From Azospirillum doebereinerae (GTDB lineage Bacteria > Pseudomonadota > Alphaproteobacteria > Azospirillales > Azospirillaceae), in the NCBI RefSeq assembly GCF_003989665.1, contig NZ_RZIJ01000009.1, positions 124,001 through 188,000 of the forward strand: DNA of 64,000 bases, written 5' to 3'. Positions within the stretch are counted from its first letter, which is position 1; the number at the start of each line of letters is the position of its first letter. The notes beneath the pieces are model-generated. The model did not search any database, had not been told where the DNA came from, and worked only from the letters and a program-made list of their open reading frames with translations. This document shows, piece by piece, positions 47,081-56,141 of this stretch. A program made the position numbers and the translations under genes.

Positions 47081-48223
47081 TCATTGATCTCTTAGAATGC
47101 CTTTTGCATATGGGCCGAATTGATTTTCAGCGATCTCAAAGCTTACGAAATCTCCATTTTCCACTTCTTCTTCGTCTTTTAGCGATACGTATACATTAGC
47201 ATTTGGTTGCCTCGCTCCATTAATACTAACAAAGCAGAAAGATCTTTCTTTATTTTTATTTATAATAGTGCCATTCAGTTCTGATCCTATGCAGATAACA
47301 TTTCCAGCAATTGGATATCTCTTCCCTGGCCTCGGCGGTAGTGGGTGGAAAAATATTTTTGAATTCTCTGGGTGTAAATCTGGTATAGATGTGTTTCCAT
47401 CAAAGAAGTATGTGTTTCCATCTGCTCCGTTTATGAATCCAAATTGACCTTTGTTCGCACTAATAACACCCTTCATCCATTTTGTTCTATCATTGATGTT
47501 ACTTTTAATTTGGTCATGATTTTCGATATCATGTTTTGGTGACGGTTCTGAGTTATTAGATTTTAGTTGTCCACCAGATGTGGTATAAGATATCGCGTCA
47601 ACATTTGGCCCAAATCCCTGCTCATCCCAAATAATTTCAAAATATTGTACTGGCTTAGAAAATCCTTTCAGCCAAAGAGATGCTTCTTTCGAAAGGTAGT
47701 CCCTTCCCTCCCTGCTTTTTGCACTACCAAGTGGAGACGTTATTTTATTTGGCCTGCATTCATCTCGTGTGGCTTCATCAATAAATATTCCATTTTTCTC
47801 CGAAGCTGAGCAAAGCCTTTGCGCCTTATCAGCCACAGTCCCAAAATAATCTACAAAATCATTTGGAGTTTTTGCTGAATATATTTTTCCAGAAGATATT
47901 CCTATTTTGCAAAAATTGTTATTTTCTCCATTTTTCCTTTGCAAGGCCAATTTTACTTGAATTCTGATTGATGCATTTATTGCTTCCGTCGCGTTATCTA
48001 TATGGTAAAATGCCATTGCCCCATCTCCTAAGTATTTTATTATTTCCCCTCCCTCCTCTTTTTTTACTTCAGATGAAATAATATCCAAAAAGTCCCCAAT
48101 TTTTGGAAGCCAAGATATTTCCGGCTCAGCAAATTTCATAATTGTTGAGCCAACAAGATCAAAAAATACAATTGTCCCGGAAACCTTAGACATGGGGTCG
48201 CGGAAAGCTTGTGATAGGCTCAT
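47081..48223 (-). CDS. Class III nucleotidyl cyclase fused to two cold-shock-like domains
   Basis: 380 residues. The cyclase domain (about 15-200) has metal-binding Asp22 (FFDLVGST) and Asp67 (YLGDGAMAFY), Lys63 and Asp125 at the purine-recognition positions, and conserved Arg136; the transition-state Asn is replaced by Asp132. After a Ser/Asn-rich linker come two OB-fold segments resembling cold-shock domains: about 251-312 (GVISANKGQFGFINGADG) and about 317-378 (GTIINKNKERSFCFVSING). The start at 48223 has a strong AGGAGG. Codon use and base composition are far more AT-rich than all neighbours, a clear sign of transfer. It may make a cyclic nucleotide in response to nucleic acid; anti-phage signalling is conceivable, but no effector gene is adjacent. 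Confidence 0.85.
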   Translation of the reverse strand: MSLSQAFRDPMSKVSGTIVFFDLVGSTIMKFAEPEISWLPKIGDFLDIISSEVKKEEGGEIIKYLGDGAMAFYHIDNATEAINASIRIQVKLALQRKNGENNNFCKIGISSGKIYSAKTPNDFVDYFGTVADKAQRLCSASEKNGIFIDEATRDECRPNKITSPLGSAKSREGRDYLSKEASLWLKGFSKPVQYFEIIWDEQGFGPNVDAISYTTSGGQLKSNNSEPSPKHDIENHDQIKSNINDRTKWMKGVISANKGQFGFINGADGNTYFFDGNTSIPDLHPENSKIFFHPLPPRPGKRYPIAGNVICIGSELNGTIINKNKERSFCFVSINGARQPNANVYVSLKDEEEVENGDFVSFEIAENQFGPYAKGILRDQ

Positions 48224-48869
48224 ACATACCTCCTTTAAGAAGAGTTAGATTTTAAGGTATCACCTTCTAGTAATTAAAAATCTTGGCAGTAAATAGTTAA
48301 AAATGATTTAAATCTTGAATCAATCCCCTATAACGAGAGAAGATAGTTTATCAGATATCAAAATCAGAGAATTATTAAGACTTTTCATAGCATTAGCGGT
48401 AGAGAGCTGCTTTTATGCCCGCATCTGCGCAACGCCCCCCGCACATATCGGAGGCAATAATCTGCCGGCAGGGCTTGCGCTGTCCTCTGGTCGCCGCCAT
48501 TGAAACCCTGACCAAGCCAAGAGACACTCTTGTACCGACCGGAATTGGCGCTAGTGTAAAGGTGCATTCAGATGGTTTAGTAACAACTCAGGAAAATCAG
48601 TGCCTTGAAGGTGGTCGCAATGCTCTTCTGTCTGTATCAGTGCGCTAACAATAAATATATCATCCGATTTTTTCGCGGAAAGGAGCATTAGTGCCCATCG
48701 AAAATCCCGGTCTGGCGTGCTGAAGTCATTGATTTCTCTCAGCCTCAGGCCGGTTCTGATCCGCACTCTTAACGCCCACTGACCGCGTCCACTTTGGGTC
48801 AGGAATCGCCGTGTCTGTATGGCGGTTCAGGGTCAGATCTGCCTCCCCCTTCAACTCAACACCAGTCGT
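48224..48869. other. AT-rich to mixed-composition accessory intergenic region
   Basis: 646 bp between the cyclase and the XRE gene. The first 150 bp is very AT-rich and should hold the cyclase promoter. The rest has intermediate composition with several overlapping short frames on both strands (48385-48770), none with both a good start and a recognisable protein. It looks like a decayed accessory segment. Confidence 0.5.
48551..48766 (-). CDS. Possible small ORF in the accessory patch
   Basis: 71 codons from a GTG at 48766: VRIRTGLRLREINDFSTPDR, then WALMLLSAKKSDDIFIVSAL. No family recognised and no clear ribosome-binding site. It could be a remnant of a longer gene; kept only as a possibility. 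Confidence 0.25.
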   Translation of the reverse strand: MRIRTGLRLREINDFSTPDRDFRWALMLLSAKKSDDIFIVSALIQTEEHCDHLQGTDFPELLLNHLNAPLH

Positions 48870-49091
48870 TTAAGGCTTCATCCGGACACCGTCATCGTCC
48901 CGATTGGAAAACTCTACCCCGGCGGCTTCCAACGTCTTCCGCACACTCTTAAGCGAACTCACACGAACGTCGCTTCCTGCCTCCTCAATACGCCGCACGG
49001 TGCTGAGAGAAACAAGGGCACGGTCCGCCAAGTCCTGACGGCTCCATCCAAGCATGGCGCGGGCAGCGCGAGTTTGACGCGGCGTAATCAT
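48870..49091 (-). CDS. XRE-type helix-turn-helix regulator
   Basis: 73-residue minimal DNA-binding protein: MITPRQTRAARAMLGWSRQD, LADRALVSLSTVRRIEEAGSD (HTH recognition helix), and ending LEAAGVEFSNRDDDGVRMKP. This layout is that of small phage or plasmid-type repressors. The ATG at 49091 is preferred to the longer frame because the HTH domain begins there. Same strand as the cyclase, about 650 bp upstream; a regulatory link is possible but not shown. Confidence 0.82.
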   Translation of the reverse strand: MITPRQTRAARAMLGWSRQDLADRALVSLSTVRRIEEAGSDVRVSSLKSVRKTLEAAGVEFSNRDDDGVRMKP

Positions 49092-49300
49092 CCCCCAGTC
49101 GTGCCGCAGCGCCACCCAACCGCGCCACACATTGAACAACCGCATTCTTATATGACGCAAAACGGCTCTTTCGCATGAAACCGTAATACGAAAAAGGCAG
49201 ATTTCCCGCACGTCGAGTTCAAGGCCGTTCCGCTGAGTCTCCGCCAAGAGATCCCAGTACGGAACAGCAGCCTCCAGTCTTCCTGCTGTGGAAACCCCTC

Positions 49301-49813
49301 ATGCCTTTGTACCGTTTCCTCTGCGTCGCTATCCTCCTGCTGACCATCCCAACCACCGCACCAGCCTACCCCTCCGACAGCTACACCGGCCTGATCGAGA
49401 CCGTGGAGACCGGCGGCCAGTTCGTCCTCTCCGGCAAGCGCCTGCGGCTCTGGGGGATCGACGCGCCCGACGCCGATCAGGCCTGCCTCGATTCCGAGCG
49501 GCAGGCGCAGCGTTGCGGCCTGATGGCGCGCTTGGCCCTGGATCTCCTCACCACCGGGCGCCGGCTGGATTGCCGCACGGTCGAGCCGGGGCCGGGCTCC
49601 GGCGCGGCCGACGCGGCGCCCGCGCGCTGCACGGTCGAGGGCTACGACCTGAACGGGCGCATGGTGCTGATCGGCTACGCCTTCGACCGGCCGGAAAGCG
49701 GCGGCCTCTACGCCGCCGTCGAGGCGCAGGCCAGGGAGCGGCGCACCGGCATGTGGGGCGGCGTCTTCGTCCCCCCGGCCGTGTGGCGCGACAAGCGGCT
49801 GGGACGGCGGTAG
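49301..49813 (+). CDS. Exported thermonuclease-like (SNase) protein
   Basis: 170 residues: signal peptide MPLYRFLCVAILLLTIPTTA (cleavage near APAYP), then an SNase OB-fold with SYTGLIETVETGGQFVLSGKRLRLWGIDAPD, RCTVEGYDLNGRMVLIGYAF and a C-terminal helix EAQARERRTGMWGG. The RLxGIDAPE-type motif is clear (here D in place of E). A Glu in DSERQAQRC may serve as general base, but the second catalytic Arg is not certain, so activity is uncertain. Located just outside the AT-rich patch. Confidence 0.82.
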   Translation: MPLYRFLCVAILLLTIPTTAPAYPSDSYTGLIETVETGGQFVLSGKRLRLWGIDAPDADQACLDSERQAQRCGLMARLALDLLTTGRRLDCRTVEPGPGSGAADAAPARCTVEGYDLNGRMVLIGYAFDRPESGGLYAAVEAQARERRTGMWGGVFVPPAVWRDKRLGRR

Positions 49814-50053
49814 GGGGGAGGCTCCGGCGCTCCCCCGGCCCAAGGGGGCGGCCCTAGGAAGCCCGGCGGCTTGGAACGTCGGGAAACGGCGCCGGGCTTC
49901 GTTCGTCCTCTTGGCGGAACGGGCTCGCGGACGCCGGTCGTCCGGCAGCCGGGGGAGGGACGCCGCAAGCCGCACCCTCCAAACACGGGCCGGGAACCTC
50001 GACGACCCGGTTCGAAGGGAACCCGGTCTTCCCAACTCCCGGCCATCGGCCCC

Positions 50054-51985
50054 CTAGCCGGCCGCTTGCAACAAGATCGCCATTCTCCGCGCCAACGCGT
50101 CCGGTGCGACGGGCTTGTGAAGCATCTCGAACCCGCTTGCATGAACCTCCTCTATGCGCTCGGGGGAGGTGTCGCCGGTGACGATCAGTGTGGGAATCGG
50201 CCGTTTGGCCCGCCGGCGGATTTCAGCGGCGGTCTCGGTGCCGGACATCCCCGCACCCAGGCGGTGATCGGCGATGATGGCATCGAAGCGCCATCCCTCC
50301 TGTTCTCCGACCGTCAGGGATATTTCCCCCGTTTCGGCACAGAAAACCTCGTAGTCCCAGCATTCCAGAAGCATCTGGAAGCCTGTCCTGATCTTGGGAT
50401 TGTCCTCGATGATCATGATGCGCGCCCCCCCGGCGATCCTGGTCTTGATGGAGGGAGCGGGCGCAACGGGAACGGAGCCATCGAGCGGCAGCAGTATCGT
50501 GAAACGGGTTCCCCGCCCCTCGTTCGACCGGACCTGCAACTCGACATCAAGCAGACGGGCACAGCGCCTGACGATGGCAAGGCCCAGCCCCAGCCCCAAC
50601 CTGTGGTCCCGCGCCGGGTTGCCGACCTGAAAGAACTCCTCGTAGATCTCCCCGATCTTATCGGCCGGGATGCCGATGCCGGTGTCCACGATCTCGATCC
50701 GCATCCGATCCCCGCGCGGACGGACCCCGATGAGCAGACCGCCCCGATTCGTGTAGCGGATGGCGTTTTCGACAAGGTTGCGGATGATCCGTTCGAGGAT
50801 CGCGCCATCCGTGTGCGCATGCCGTCCGGCCTTGCAGAAATAGCGGAATTTCAGGCCCTTCCGCTCGGACAGAGGCGCGTATTCGACGGAAAGCCGTTTG
50901 AGCATCGCACGGACGTCGACGCTGCACAACTCCACCGTCACGACACCGGCGTCGATGCGCGAAATGTCGAGCGTGCCCTTAAGCAGATCGTTCAGTCCGT
51001 TCAGCGCTCCTCCCATGGCTTCGATGGCCTTTGTAACCTTCGAGCCGTCCCTGTGCGTTTTCAGAACTTCGAGCAGAAGGACAAGCGATTGAACAGGTTG
51101 GCGGAGATCGTGGCTGACGGCGGCCAGGAATTTGGACTTGGCGAGGTTGGCGCGCTCCGCCTCGACCTTGGCTTTGCGGAGATCGTTCTCCATGCTGATC
51201 TGTTCGGAAAGTTCCGTGTTCGTACCGAACCATTCCATCACCCGCCCTTCCGAATCCAGAAGCGGCATGACACGCGTCAAGAACGGGCGAAACTGACCGT
51301 CCGCCCCACGCAAAGGAAACGTCATGTCAAAAGGGTTTCGCGTCGCGATGCTGGTGAGCCAACGCTCCATGACCGCCGGAAGCACATCCGGATGATGCAC
51401 GCTTTTCCAGCCCCAGCCTTCCATGCTTTCCGGGGTCTCTCCCGTATATTGATACCATCTTTCGTTATACCAATGAACATGACCATCGGCGTGAGCAATG
51501 AAGGCAAGTTGCGGTATCGCATTCGCCAACGTCCTGAATCTGTTTTCACTTTCCGCCAGGGATTCTTCGGCGTGCTTTCGCTCGATAATTTGCTTTTCCA
51601 GCTCGGAGGTTCGCTCATAGACTTGGTTCTCAAGCTCCTTCTTCTGATTGTTCTCCTTGTCTTGAAGCTTGATGTTAGCCTTCTGCAAATTTTCAGCGAT
51701 GCACGACACCAGAATGTTGGTGATCACGAAAAGGGACAACACGACCCAATCCTGCATGCTGACCGGAATCAGGGCCCCGACCGGCTCTATCCAGAAATAA
51801 TCGGCAATCAGCGCCGAGGAGACGGTGGCCACGGCCCCGGCCCGGAGACCGCCATAGAGCGCCGCCAGCATGACCGCAGGATAGAACGTCACAAAAGGAG
51901 CATTAAGGCCAAGATCCAGCAAAAAGCCCAGGCGCAGAATGGCGGCCGCCAAGACGATGGCAAGGGCTATGGCGTAGATTTTCAT
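50054..51985 (-). CDS. Hybrid sensor histidine kinase with PAS and receiver domains
   Basis: 643 residues. N-terminal DUF4118-like membrane region (four segments in residues 1-100, as in KdpD), coiled coil, PAS domain (about 145-260, HWYNERWYQYTGETPESM), HisKA with phospho-acceptor His292 (AAVSHDLRQPVQSL), an ATPase domain (NLVENAIRYTN, DTGIGIPADKIG, GLGLGLAIV), and a C-terminal receiver with Asp in AIIADHRLGAG and Lys in MLHKPVAPD. SHDLRQPVQSL is typical of a hybrid kinase subfamily with a cheY-like tail. The start at 51985 begins at the first membrane segment. Phosphorelay partner unknown. Confidence 0.92.
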   Translation of the reverse strand: MKIYAIALAIVLAAAILRLGFLLDLGLNAPFVTFYPAVMLAALYGGLRAGAVATVSSALIADYFWIEPVGALIPVSMQDWVVLSLFVITNILVSCIAENLQKANIKLQDKENNQKKELENQVYERTSELEKQIIERKHAEESLAESENRFRTLANAIPQLAFIAHADGHVHWYNERWYQYTGETPESMEGWGWKSVHHPDVLPAVMERWLTSIATRNPFDMTFPLRGADGQFRPFLTRVMPLLDSEGRVMEWFGTNTELSEQISMENDLRKAKVEAERANLAKSKFLAAVSHDLRQPVQSLVLLLEVLKTHRDGSKVTKAIEAMGGALNGLNDLLKGTLDISRIDAGVVTVELCSVDVRAMLKRLSVEYAPLSERKGLKFRYFCKAGRHAHTDGAILERIIRNLVENAIRYTNRGGLLIGVRPRGDRMRIEIVDTGIGIPADKIGEIYEEFFQVGNPARDHRLGLGLGLAIVRRCARLLDVELQVRSNEGRGTRFTILLPLDGSVPVAPAPSIKTRIAGGARIMIIEDNPKIRTGFQMLLECWDYEVFCAETGEISLTVGEQEGWRFDAIIADHRLGAGMSGTETAAEIRRRAKRPIPTLIVTGDTSPERIEEVHASGFEMLHKPVAPDALARRMAILLQAAG

Positions 51986-52299
51986 CCTGGCAACTCCCTC
52001 ATATCAACATAAAAAATCCCCCTCAAAAATGAATTTCGGAGCGGAATTTTGAAAATTGGGAAATGTAAATTTGCTCTACATTAAGAAACATTTCAACCTC
52101 TATAAATTTCTCTTCGATTTATTGAAATGGGAGCGAAATGAATACAGTAGTATGCAGTAGCCTTCCAATGGACATGGAAAGTCTTCGGACAATCTTTTTT
52201 TGTATTTGATTCCGTCTCGGGCTGACGCGGAACGGAAAGGTCTGATCGTCCCGGTGCTGCGGAAAAGAACAGGGCAGAGGAAAATCCGGGACTTCGAGG
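51986..52299. other. AT-rich intergenic region upstream of the hybrid kinase
   Basis: 314 bp, noticeably AT-rich compared with flanks, probably carrying the kinase promoter. On the plus strand a 23-codon frame (52138-52209, MNTVVCSSLPMDMESLRTIF...) has GGGAGCGAA before its ATG; a real micropeptide is possible but unproven. No other feature seen. Confidence 0.4.
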
Positions 52300-54099
52300 C
52301 TACCCCCAGCCCTGCAAGGCCCTTGCAACCCGCGTCGCCACCTCCGCCCAATCCCCCACCCTCCGTTGCCGGAACAGGCGGGCCGTGGGGTACCAGGGGC
52401 TGTCCTCGCGCTCCAGCAGCCAGCGCCAGTCCGGCGAGAAGGGCAGCATCACCCACAGCGGCACGCCCAGCGCCCCGGCCAGATGCGCCGGCCCGGTGCA
52501 GGACGAGATCACGAGGTCGAGGTTCGCCATGATCGCCGCCGTGTCGGTGAAATCCGCGATCTCCGGCCCCAGATCGGTGAAATCCGCAAAGCCCGGCACC
52601 AGCCCCAGATCCGCGCGGCCCGGCCCCATCTGGAGCCCGAAGAACCGCACCCCCGGCACGCCCAGCACCGGCAGCATCCCGTCGAGCCGGGGCGAGCGCA
52701 GCCGGTCGCCCTGAAAGCGCGGGTTGCCGGCCCAGACAAGCCCGACCCTCAGCCCCCTCCCCGTTTCCGGCCCCGTTCCCGGCCCCGGCCGCGCCGTCTC
52801 CCCCGGCCCCGCCCCGATCCGCTCCCGCCAGCGCCGGACGCGCGCCGGGTCGGGCGTCAGGTAGGGGGCGGGCGGCACGGAGTCCACCGCCGTGCCGAAG
52901 GCGCGCGGCAGGCTCATCAGCGGGCATTCCAGATCGAACTCGGGCAGCGGCCCGCCCCGCGCGAAGACCCGCTCCACCCCCGGCAGACCGGACAGCAGGG
53001 AGACCAGCGGCGGCTGGACCTCCAGCAGCACGCGCCCGCCCCGCGCGGCCACCAGCGGCGCGTAGCGGACGAATTGCAGGGTGTCGCCGAAGCCCTGCTC
53101 GGCGTAGAGCAGGATGCGGCGCCCGGCCAGGTCCTCCCCGCGCCACGTCGGCTGCGGGAAGGCGCGCCAGGGCAGCGCCGTGTTCACCTCGAAGCGGCGC
53201 CAGTCGATCTCCGGCCAGCCCTCGGCCCAGTTGCCGGCCAGAAGCTGGGCGAAGCCCCGGTTCCAGTGCAGGCCGGCGTCGTTCGGCCGGGCCGCCAGCG
53301 CGCGGTCGAAATCGGCCACCGCCTCCAGCGGCCGGGCCATGGCGAGCTTCGCGATGCCGCGCGTCACGCAGAGCAGCGCGCCGGGCCGCAGCGCCTCGGC
53401 CTGGTCGAAGGCGGCCAGCGCCTCCGCGAAGCGGCCGAGTTTGGCGAGCAGCGCCCCCCAGTTCTCCCACGCCTCGCCGTAGCGCGGGTTGAGGTCCACG
53501 GCCTTGCGGTAGGCGGGTTCCGCCTCGTCCCAGCGGTTGGTCAGGGAAAAGGCCGAGCCCAGCACCATCCACGCCGCCGCCAGACCGCCTTGCACCGCCA
53601 GCGCCCGGCGCGCCCCGGCCTCCCCGGCGGCGGCGCGGCCCAGCGCCACGTCGGCGTCGGCGTGGTTGACCAGCCCCTCGGCGTGGGCCGGGTCGAGCGC
53701 CAGCGCCCGCTCGGCCGACCGCGCCGCCTCGTCCGGGCGGGCCAGCGCGCGCAGGGCACCGGCCCGGTTGGCGTGGGCGTCGGCCAGCAGCGGGGCGATC
53801 CGCAGGGCCCGCCGGTAGGCCGCCTCCGCCGCGCCCGCCTCGCCCAGCAGGCGCAGCACCCCGGCGAGGTTCGACTGCGTCTCCGCCGAGCCCGGCCGCA
53901 GCACCGCCGCGCGGCGCAGGAAGCGCCTGCCCTCCGCCGGCTGGTTGGCCTGGGCGAGCAGGACGCCCAGAAGCTGCGCGGCGTCGGGCTGCTCCGGATC
54001 GGCGTCGAGGATGCGGCCGTAGAGCGTCGCCGCCTCGTTCATGCGCCCGGCCTGGTGGTGGTCGAGGGCGGCCAGCAGGGCCTCCGCTATCGTCGCCAT
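52300..54099 (-). CDS. TPR-repeat glycosyltransferase-like protein
   Basis: 599 residues. About ten tetratricopeptide repeats (residues 5-310, for example RYGEAWENWGALLAKLGRFAEALAAF) precede a GT-B type domain with DLAGRRILLYAEQGFGDTLQFVRY and the closing donor-site segment LDLVISSCTGPAHLAGALGVPLWVML. Comparable proteins act on flagellin or surface proteins/polysaccharides. The ATG at 54099 is preferred, though a GTG at 54144 overlaps the upstream kinase stop (GTGA) and would make a coupled start. Acceptor unknown. Confidence 0.9.
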   Translation of the reverse strand: MATIAEALLAALDHHQAGRMNEAATLYGRILDADPEQPDAAQLLGVLLAQANQPAEGRRFLRRAAVLRPGSAETQSNLAGVLRLLGEAGAAEAAYRRALRIAPLLADAHANRAGALRALARPDEAARSAERALALDPAHAEGLVNHADADVALGRAAAGEAGARRALAVQGGLAAAWMVLGSAFSLTNRWDEAEPAYRKAVDLNPRYGEAWENWGALLAKLGRFAEALAAFDQAEALRPGALLCVTRGIAKLAMARPLEAVADFDRALAARPNDAGLHWNRGFAQLLAGNWAEGWPEIDWRRFEVNTALPWRAFPQPTWRGEDLAGRRILLYAEQGFGDTLQFVRYAPLVAARGGRVLLEVQPPLVSLLSGLPGVERVFARGGPLPEFDLECPLMSLPRAFGTAVDSVPPAPYLTPDPARVRRWRERIGAGPGETARPGPGTGPETGRGLRVGLVWAGNPRFQGDRLRSPRLDGMLPVLGVPGVRFFGLQMGPGRADLGLVPGFADFTDLGPEIADFTDTAAIMANLDLVISSCTGPAHLAGALGVPLWVMLPFSPDWRWLLEREDSPWYPTARLFRQRRVGDWAEVATRVARALQGWG

Positions 54100-54140
54100 G
54101 AGAAGTCCGCCTGAAATCCGGCCGAAAAAACCGATTGAGG

Positions 54141-56141
54141 TCACCCGTGCGGCGGAGGATACCCCGACACGCCGGTCACCCGCAGCGGAAAGCGCAGCAG
54201 GAAGCGCGTCCCCCGCCCCGGCCCGCTCTCCATCGCGATGCTTCCCTGCATCGTCCCGGTCATGATGTTCCGGCAGATGCTGAGGCCCAGCCCGCTGGCG
54301 CCCTCGCCGCGCCGGGTCGTGAAGAAGGGGTCGAACACGCGGTCGCGGATGGCGTCGGGGATGCCCCGGCCGTCGTCGGCGTAGCGCATCGTCACCCAGC
54401 CGGCCGGCTCCTCGCGGGCCGACAGGACGATCCGCCCCGCCTCGCCCTCGTCGTAGGCGTGGACCAGCGCGTTGATCACCAGATTGGACAGCACCTGCGC
54501 GAAGGCGCCGGGGTGGCCGTCCACCGTCAGGCCCGGCGCGATGTCGGTCTCCACCGTCACCTTGGTGCGGCGCAGGCGCGGGCGCAGGCTCAGCAGCACC
54601 TCGTCCACATAGGCGGCGAGGTCGAAGGCGCGGCGCTCGCCGCTCGCCTGATCGACGGCGACCTGCTTGAAGCTCTGGATCAGGCCGCCGGCGCGCTCGA
54701 TGTTCGACAGGATCATCCGCGTCGTCTCCCAGGCCACGTCCAGGAACTCCTGGAAGTCGGCGCGGCGGATGCGGTTCTCCGCGAACAGGGTCTGGATGCG
54801 GGCCACCTCCTCGCCCAGATGCGAGATCGCGGTCAGGGTCACGCCGATCGGCGTATTCACCTCATGCGCCACCCCGGCGACCATCTGCGCCAGCGAGGCC
54901 AGCTTCTCCGCCTGGATCAGGCTGGTCTGGACGTCGCGCAGCTCGGCCTCCGCGCGCTTGCGGGCGGTGATGTCCAGCGCCACCGTGACGATGTGCGACA
55001 CCGCCCCCGATTCGTCGGTCAGCGGCATCTTGGTGGTCAGCCAGTCGCGCCGCCGCCCCGCCCCGTCGCACCCGCTCTCCTCGAAGAAGGGGACGCCCTG
55101 GCCGCTCTCCACCACGTGGCGGTCGAGTTCCGCCGCCTGCTCCTCGGCGGGGCCGGCGGCGGGCGCGCCGGCGGGGTGGTAGGTCTCGCGGTGGTAGCGG
55201 TTGACCAGCTGGATGTTGCGGTCGCGGTCGCGCACGTCGATCAGCGCCGGGATCGAGTCGATCACGCCCTTCAGGATCTCGCGGCTTTGGCGCACCGCCT
55301 CGTCGGCGATCAGCCGGTCGGTGATGTCGGTGTAGGTCCGCACCTGCCCGCCGTCGGGAAGCGGGACGATGCGGATCTCCAGGAAGCGGCCGTCGCCCTG
55401 CGGGCGGGCGTAGACGAACTCGCGCTCCGGTCGTTCGAGCCGCTCCAGCAGGTAGCCCAGCTTGGCGTCCACGTCGTCACCGAACTCGGGCGCGCCGGGC
55501 GGCAGGTCGAGCAGGCCGGTGGCGACCTGGAACCGCGCCACCTCGTGCAGCGTCGGCGTGGCGCGCATGACCGCTTCCGGGATGCCGAGCAGTTCCAGCG
55601 CCTTGGCGTTGTAGGTCCGGAACCGCAGGTCGCGGTCGAGCAGGACGATCCCCTGCCCCATGTTCTCCAGCGTCAGGCGCAGCAGCTCGCGCTGGCCGGC
55701 CAGATCGTTCTCCGCCCGCTTGCGCTCGGTGATGTCGGTGTAGGTCCGCACGAAGCCGCCGGACGGCGAGCGGCGGGTGCGGATCTCCAGCACGCGGCCG
55801 TCGGGGCGGCGGTGCTCCTGGAACGCCGGGTCGGCGCGGCGGGCGGAGTCCACTTGGTGGGCGACGATGGCCTCGACGTCGCCGGGGCCGTACTCGCCGT
55901 GCCCCGCCAGGAAGCGCACGAGGTCGGCGAAGCTGGCGCCGGGCAGGAGGTCGTGCGATTCGCCGAACAGGGCGTACAGCGGGCCGTTGATCGCCAGGAC
56001 CGACAGGTCGGCGTCCACCATGATGACGCCCTGGTCCATCTGCTCCAGAAGCGCGGCCATGCGCGCGCCGGTCTCGTCGGCAGAGGGCGCTGGAAGGGGC
56101 GCCGGGGAGGACGCCGAAGGGGGCGAGGATGGTATGGGCAA
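54141..56141 (-). CDS. Multi-PAS sensor histidine kinase
   Basis: About 666 residues, soluble. Three PAS-type domains are visible: LLEQMDQGVIMVDADLSVLAINGPL, LLRLTLENMGQGIVLLDRDLRFRTYN, and GVIDSIPALIDVRDRDRNIQ. The first two are PAS_7-like, each followed by a PAC motif (TYTDITERK, TYTDITDR). Then a kinase core with His in MVAGVAHEVNTPIGVTLTAI, N box VLSNLVINALVHAY, DDGRGIPDAIR and GASGLGLSICRNI. The start is uncertain: a TTG at 56141 with GGTGGAG upstream is chosen; the frame also holds an ATG at 56264 without ribosome-binding site. The stop overlaps the next gene's frame. Confidence 0.87.
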   Translation of the reverse strand: MPIPSSPPSASSPAPLPAPSADETGARMAALLEQMDQGVIMVDADLSVLAINGPLYALFGESHDLLPGASFADLVRFLAGHGEYGPGDVEAIVAHQVDSARRADPAFQEHRRPDGRVLEIRTRRSPSGGFVRTYTDITERKRAENDLAGQRELLRLTLENMGQGIVLLDRDLRFRTYNAKALELLGIPEAVMRATPTLHEVARFQVATGLLDLPPGAPEFGDDVDAKLGYLLERLERPEREFVYARPQGDGRFLEIRIVPLPDGGQVRTYTDITDRLIADEAVRQSREILKGVIDSIPALIDVRDRDRNIQLVNRYHRETYHPAGAPAAGPAEEQAAELDRHVVESGQGVPFFEESGCDGAGRRRDWLTTKMPLTDESGAVSHIVTVALDITARKRAEAELRDVQTSLIQAEKLASLAQMVAGVAHEVNTPIGVTLTAISHLGEEVARIQTLFAENRIRRADFQEFLDVAWETTRMILSNIERAGGLIQSFKQVAVDQASGERRAFDLAAYVDEVLLSLRPRLRRTKVTVETDIAPGLTVDGHPGAFAQVLSNLVINALVHAYDEGEAGRIVLSAREEPAGWVTMRYADDGRGIPDAIRDRVFDPFFTTRRGEGASGLGLSICRNIMTGTMQGSIAMESGPGRGTRFLLRFPLRVTGVSGYPPPHG

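Noticed and set aside
48315-48503. Plus-strand frame of 62 codons in the accessory patch
   Set aside because: TTG start without ribosome-binding site, abrupt composition change inside, no recognisable domain.
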